From positions 32,543 to 56,737 of the forward strand of contig NW_003134840.1 of NCBI RefSeq assembly GCF_000003605.2: a DNA stretch of 24,195 nucleotides, written 5' to 3'. Position 1 is the first letter of the stretch, and the number at the start of each line of letters is the position of its first letter. The notes under the pieces were generated by a model. The model did no database searches. It was not told the origin of the DNA and worked only from the letters and a program-made list of their open reading frames with translations. Source of the DNA: Saccoglossus kowalevskii. Taxonomy: Eukaryota > Hemichordata > Enteropneusta > Harrimaniidae. Position numbers and translations under genes: made by a program. Shown in pieces: positions 20,804 to 24,195 of the stretch.

Positions 20804-23102
20804 TATGGAATGTTGAATAAAACTAATATTTCTGACTCGACTAATACATAATTCTGGAAAACCAAGAGATCGTATAAAATAGATAACTTACTGGATCATG
20901 AGTGTCTTTTTAGTATTGGTTTGGTAGAATCTGATGTATGGGACTGATTTGTGCTGCCACTAAATTATATTTGTATTTTTATTGTATGTACCAGTAGAAA
21001 TTAAAAAACGTAGATCCTCGAAATAGTAAACCACAGAAAATGCCCGGATGTGTCTGACCTCTCGCGTTTAGAAAACATTTTTTTTCCATTAACTGTGTAT
21101 TATTTAAATGAAAATTGAATAGTGTGTTGTGTCCAAGTGCCGAAATCCGTTTGTAGCAATTTTTGAAATTTCTGACTATATAGTCATTTGTACGGCAACC
21201 GAGGTGGCTGATCACGTCATGATTTTTAAAACAAATATTTCTATTTTTGATTTTCGTTTTACAAGTCATTTTCATTTTAAAATCATTCATTTCAATGCCA
21301 GTTTTAGCACGTCGTATATCAAGAAATTTCTTGGCGTTCTATTCTTCTCAACATTATGACTAAACAAATTAGGATAGTTGGAACTATCATTATGTTAATA
21401 CACAAATTAGCATTTTTTGTAATTGCATAACGTCATTTCCAAATTATATTATAACTATGGTCTGATTTATTAACTTGTTTCTACTCTGAGCCAATAATGT
21501 TTTTCTTATCATTCGAGTTTTGTAATAATTGAGCAGCATAATTAATATGCCAATAACGCAGTTTATGGCTAATTCAATTGGTTTTCATCGATTTGGGTGC
21601 AATGTACAGTTATTCAGATTTTACACAAGGTCTAGTATTTCATAGAAGTTCGCATTATCTCTAAACGCATTCATTTATATGAAAAAATGCCATACTTTTC
21701 ACAGGTTCCACAAATTTCAACGAACTTTTTTTAGCGTGAGCCCACATACTAAATATATATCTGCAACATCCCCAGTGTTTGATGGACCGTAAATGACCGT
21801 AAATATGGTAGTTTACCAAACCTTATTTCAACACGGTAGAAAATAACTGGTATAATATGCGCTGTCAATAGTGATTGGCAGATCCCGATTTTTTCATGCC
21901 GAATAATACTCGAAGGGTAGGGCAACGCCACTGGCTGACATTTATTCACTTACGGGTGCGATATGAGCATGGTTAAATACATGTGTTTGGCCAGGATGGC
22001 GAACTATATTATCATTCGAGGCCAATGGTCGCACAACTCTTTCATGTATTAGAAAAATGTGTGTTTTTTTCTGGTCACCCGAATGCCGAAAAATTGGATA
22101 GGAATTCTAATTGCGCAAATAAAATCACTTTGCATTTGATACAGTGGTGAAAAAGTGATTATTATAATTCTGGTAGAAAATAACATGGTCACATACTTAT
22201 AAGACACCACCTAAACCATTTTCCCTTGCATAACCGTTTATTATTGAAAGATATACCTACCCCTCAATACTTGTTTTTTTTTCAATATTACCTAATATTT
22301 TCCATTAACCTGACAATAAGCTTTTCACATTGCTATACACAAATATAATATCATCCGTAAATAATACAAATAATTTTGAATTCATGACTGTGATATAACA
22401 GCTTTTTATCTTTTTTAAATTTGCTAAAACTTATAAGTACGTAGACGAGAAATGCGCCTACAGAGAGCGATAGTAGCTTTTGACCAATTCTCTAGAAAAC
22501 GCTATTTGCAATTGTCTATTGAACAGAATATTTAAATATGCGACATTATGTTAACATCATGCTTTAAACGAATCTACCAACATGTCGTCTTTGCTATTTT
22601 TCAAACAATTTACTATTTTTTTCAAACTACGAATTATATTTATGATTTCTTCATTGGTAATGTTAGTTCAAATTAATCGTCCAGTGAAATTAAATTGTTT
22701 AATTCGTCAAATACAATTAATTAGTTCGTTTTTAAGATATTTAACTGAAAACATATAATCACCGATAAAAAACACATCAATCACACATACCAAACACAAC
22801 AAAACTATAAAAACAATATTTATTACTTTTTACGAAAAAAAGAATGCAATACTCTCAACACAGCTAAAGGCGTCTATATTTTGTACCCCCTGTATCTGTT
22901 TACAATATATAAAAACATTCGTTTAAGTGATGACTTTGTACTCTATTTCATTCACGTGTGTTCATGCTTCTTATTCACTTGTCTAGAATGCGTCGCTTAG
23001 AGTATAATATGTATCACTATATGAGAAATGCATCTCCTTGTGTGAATGAAATTTGACTTGAAAATGTAAAATTGAAAAAAAAATGATAACAAGTTTGAAA
23101 AT

Positions 23103-23186
<84 letters not shown>

Positions 23187-24195
23187 TATTTGCGAAAATT
23201 GTGGTGTGGCATTTTATAAATGTTATGAATAAAAAAGCATTATCAACAGAGTATATTATATTGGCACTGTAATAATAATATTGGCACTGTGACTGGCACA
23301 CATATGGCTTGTATGAAAGAAGTCTATCAAAAAGGTATCATGACGTGTTCCGACTTGTAGTATTGGATCTTGGCATTTATGTGGTGTAGTTGGTAGTCAT
23401 GGCGACTTCAATTGATGTTATATTTAATGTCGGCTCTACGAGGATGTTGGCGTCAAAGTATATCGGGCCTTCATCATTATACAACACACCTGCAACGGGA
23501 AATGCATATAAAACTGAGTACTATATACATGGTGTATGAAACATAAAAGAGAGACTGACACTCACAAAATACAATGCGCTACAGGTGTTCACAATCAAAT
23601 AAACGGTTATTTTGTTTTCCTAGCCTTACAAAAAACGATAAACACATTGCCCAAAAAAGGTGTTTATGTCAACTTTAAGCAGAAGGAAAACTTTCGAGGA
23701 TTATTAAAACAAATACATAGACATGCGCATAATGTTCTCCAAGTGCTAATCACGTGATTTCAGTAACTAGATTAAAGCGTACATCGTTGACTCCGCTATT
23801 ATAGTAATATAAACAATAAACATTCCGAATATAACAACCCCTATATCTACCATTGAATTCTGGTTGTTGCTGTGAAGACCTCTTTATTATGTGTACTAGT
23901 ATGTGGATGCCTGTGACCGCTTCTGCATGTATATCTCGTTACTAGAGTACCTCGTTCACAACACGTTATTTCGAGACTAGGACAGTCAGTGTGGTATAGT
24001 GTGGTATACTTTTCGAATTCCGTGCAGCGGTGAGGTGTCATGTGAACGTGTATGCTGCGTTTATATGTTCGTAATAACCCTCGTAATAAGCCCCGAATTA
24101 GTATGTCTAATTTTATGGAAACATGTATTACAGCTCTAAAACTTTGTCTGAGCAGACTACAGCCACAGTCAGCTGGCGCACGCGTGATAATAAAA
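20804..24195. other. AT-rich intergenic stretch, no gene recognised
   Basis: The open frames here are short and low in complexity, and none shows a domain, transporter-like exon or splice-framed series. A small perfect hairpin (GATAGTTGGAACTATC) lies near 21372-21387. A duplicated GACCGTAAAT occurs near 21785-21803 and a duplicated ATATTGGCACTGT near 23258-23290. Confidence 0.55.
23107..23185. repeat. Long uninterrupted AT microsatellite
   Basis: Alternating A and T run for 79 bases without interruption. Read on either strand it gives an artefactual tyrosine-isoleucine repeat in a minus-strand frame, which is not a real protein. Confidence 0.97.

Noticed and set aside
23017-23301. A minus-strand frame with a long Tyr-Ile repeat
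   Set aside because: It is produced entirely by reading through the TA microsatellite.
1-24195. Search for CRISPR arrays, bacterial operons, tRNA and rRNA genes
   Set aside because: No spaced identical repeats, no ribosome-binding-site-led gene series and no cloverleaf or B-box pattern that I could support. The intron structure rules out a bacterial source.

Overview
This window is eukaryotic, almost certainly from an invertebrate animal and probably a marine one. It is AT-rich, gene-poor and full of transposon relics and microsatellites. Its one clear host gene is split by nine or more GT-AG introns and encodes an SLC28-type (concentrative) nucleoside transporter, a family with this exon-rich form in animals. 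I cannot name the species. A run of 50 Ns at 10036-10085 shows that this is a draft scaffold.

Layout: 1-2950 has no recognisable gene. Positions 2960-3327 hold a dead reverse-transcriptase fragment. A CpG-richer stretch at 3340-3480 with CACGTG and TGACGTCA sites leads into a short intact reading frame (3481-3852) that resembles the N-terminal DNA-binding half of Crypton-derived KIAA1958/ZMYM/QRICH1-like proteins. Positions 4288-5623 hold two copies of a ~690-bp LTR-like repeat, one inserted into the other. Positions 5624-7278 look empty.

The minus strand from 12716 down to 7279 carries the SLC28 gene in ten coding exons: 12716-12576, 12048-11765, 10588-10432, 10035-9879 (entering the N gap), 9782-9621, 9070-8814, 8649-8481, 8338-8162, 7911-7731 and 7397-7279. 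All visible reading phases join cleanly. The visible protein is 600 residues, plus about 12 expected from the gap. A possible non-coding 5' exon (12857-12976) and a cluster of TGACGT sites (13978-14211) lie upstream.

Positions 14569 to about 18770 hold a decayed L1/Tx1-like LINE on the minus strand. It has endonuclease, reverse transcriptase and C-terminal parts, and it is broken by frameshifts and stops. A third copy of the LTR-like repeat (15418-16094) sits inside it, flanked by an exact 132-bp direct duplication of LINE sequence. Positions 19672-20250 look like a TA-flanked MITE. A 278-bp tandem duplication (20248-20803) begins at its edge. The remainder to 24195 has only a long TA microsatellite and no supported gene.

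The best finding is in the transporter. The signature NEFVAY motif and the expected sodium-site residues are kept, but several positions that contact the nucleoside in known CNTs differ: GMTA in place of GQTE/GMTE, Asn-Ile in place of Ser/Thr-Val/Leu, and Gly in place of a conserved Ser. This suggests a paralogue with altered substrate choice or coupling. No new multi-gene system is visible.
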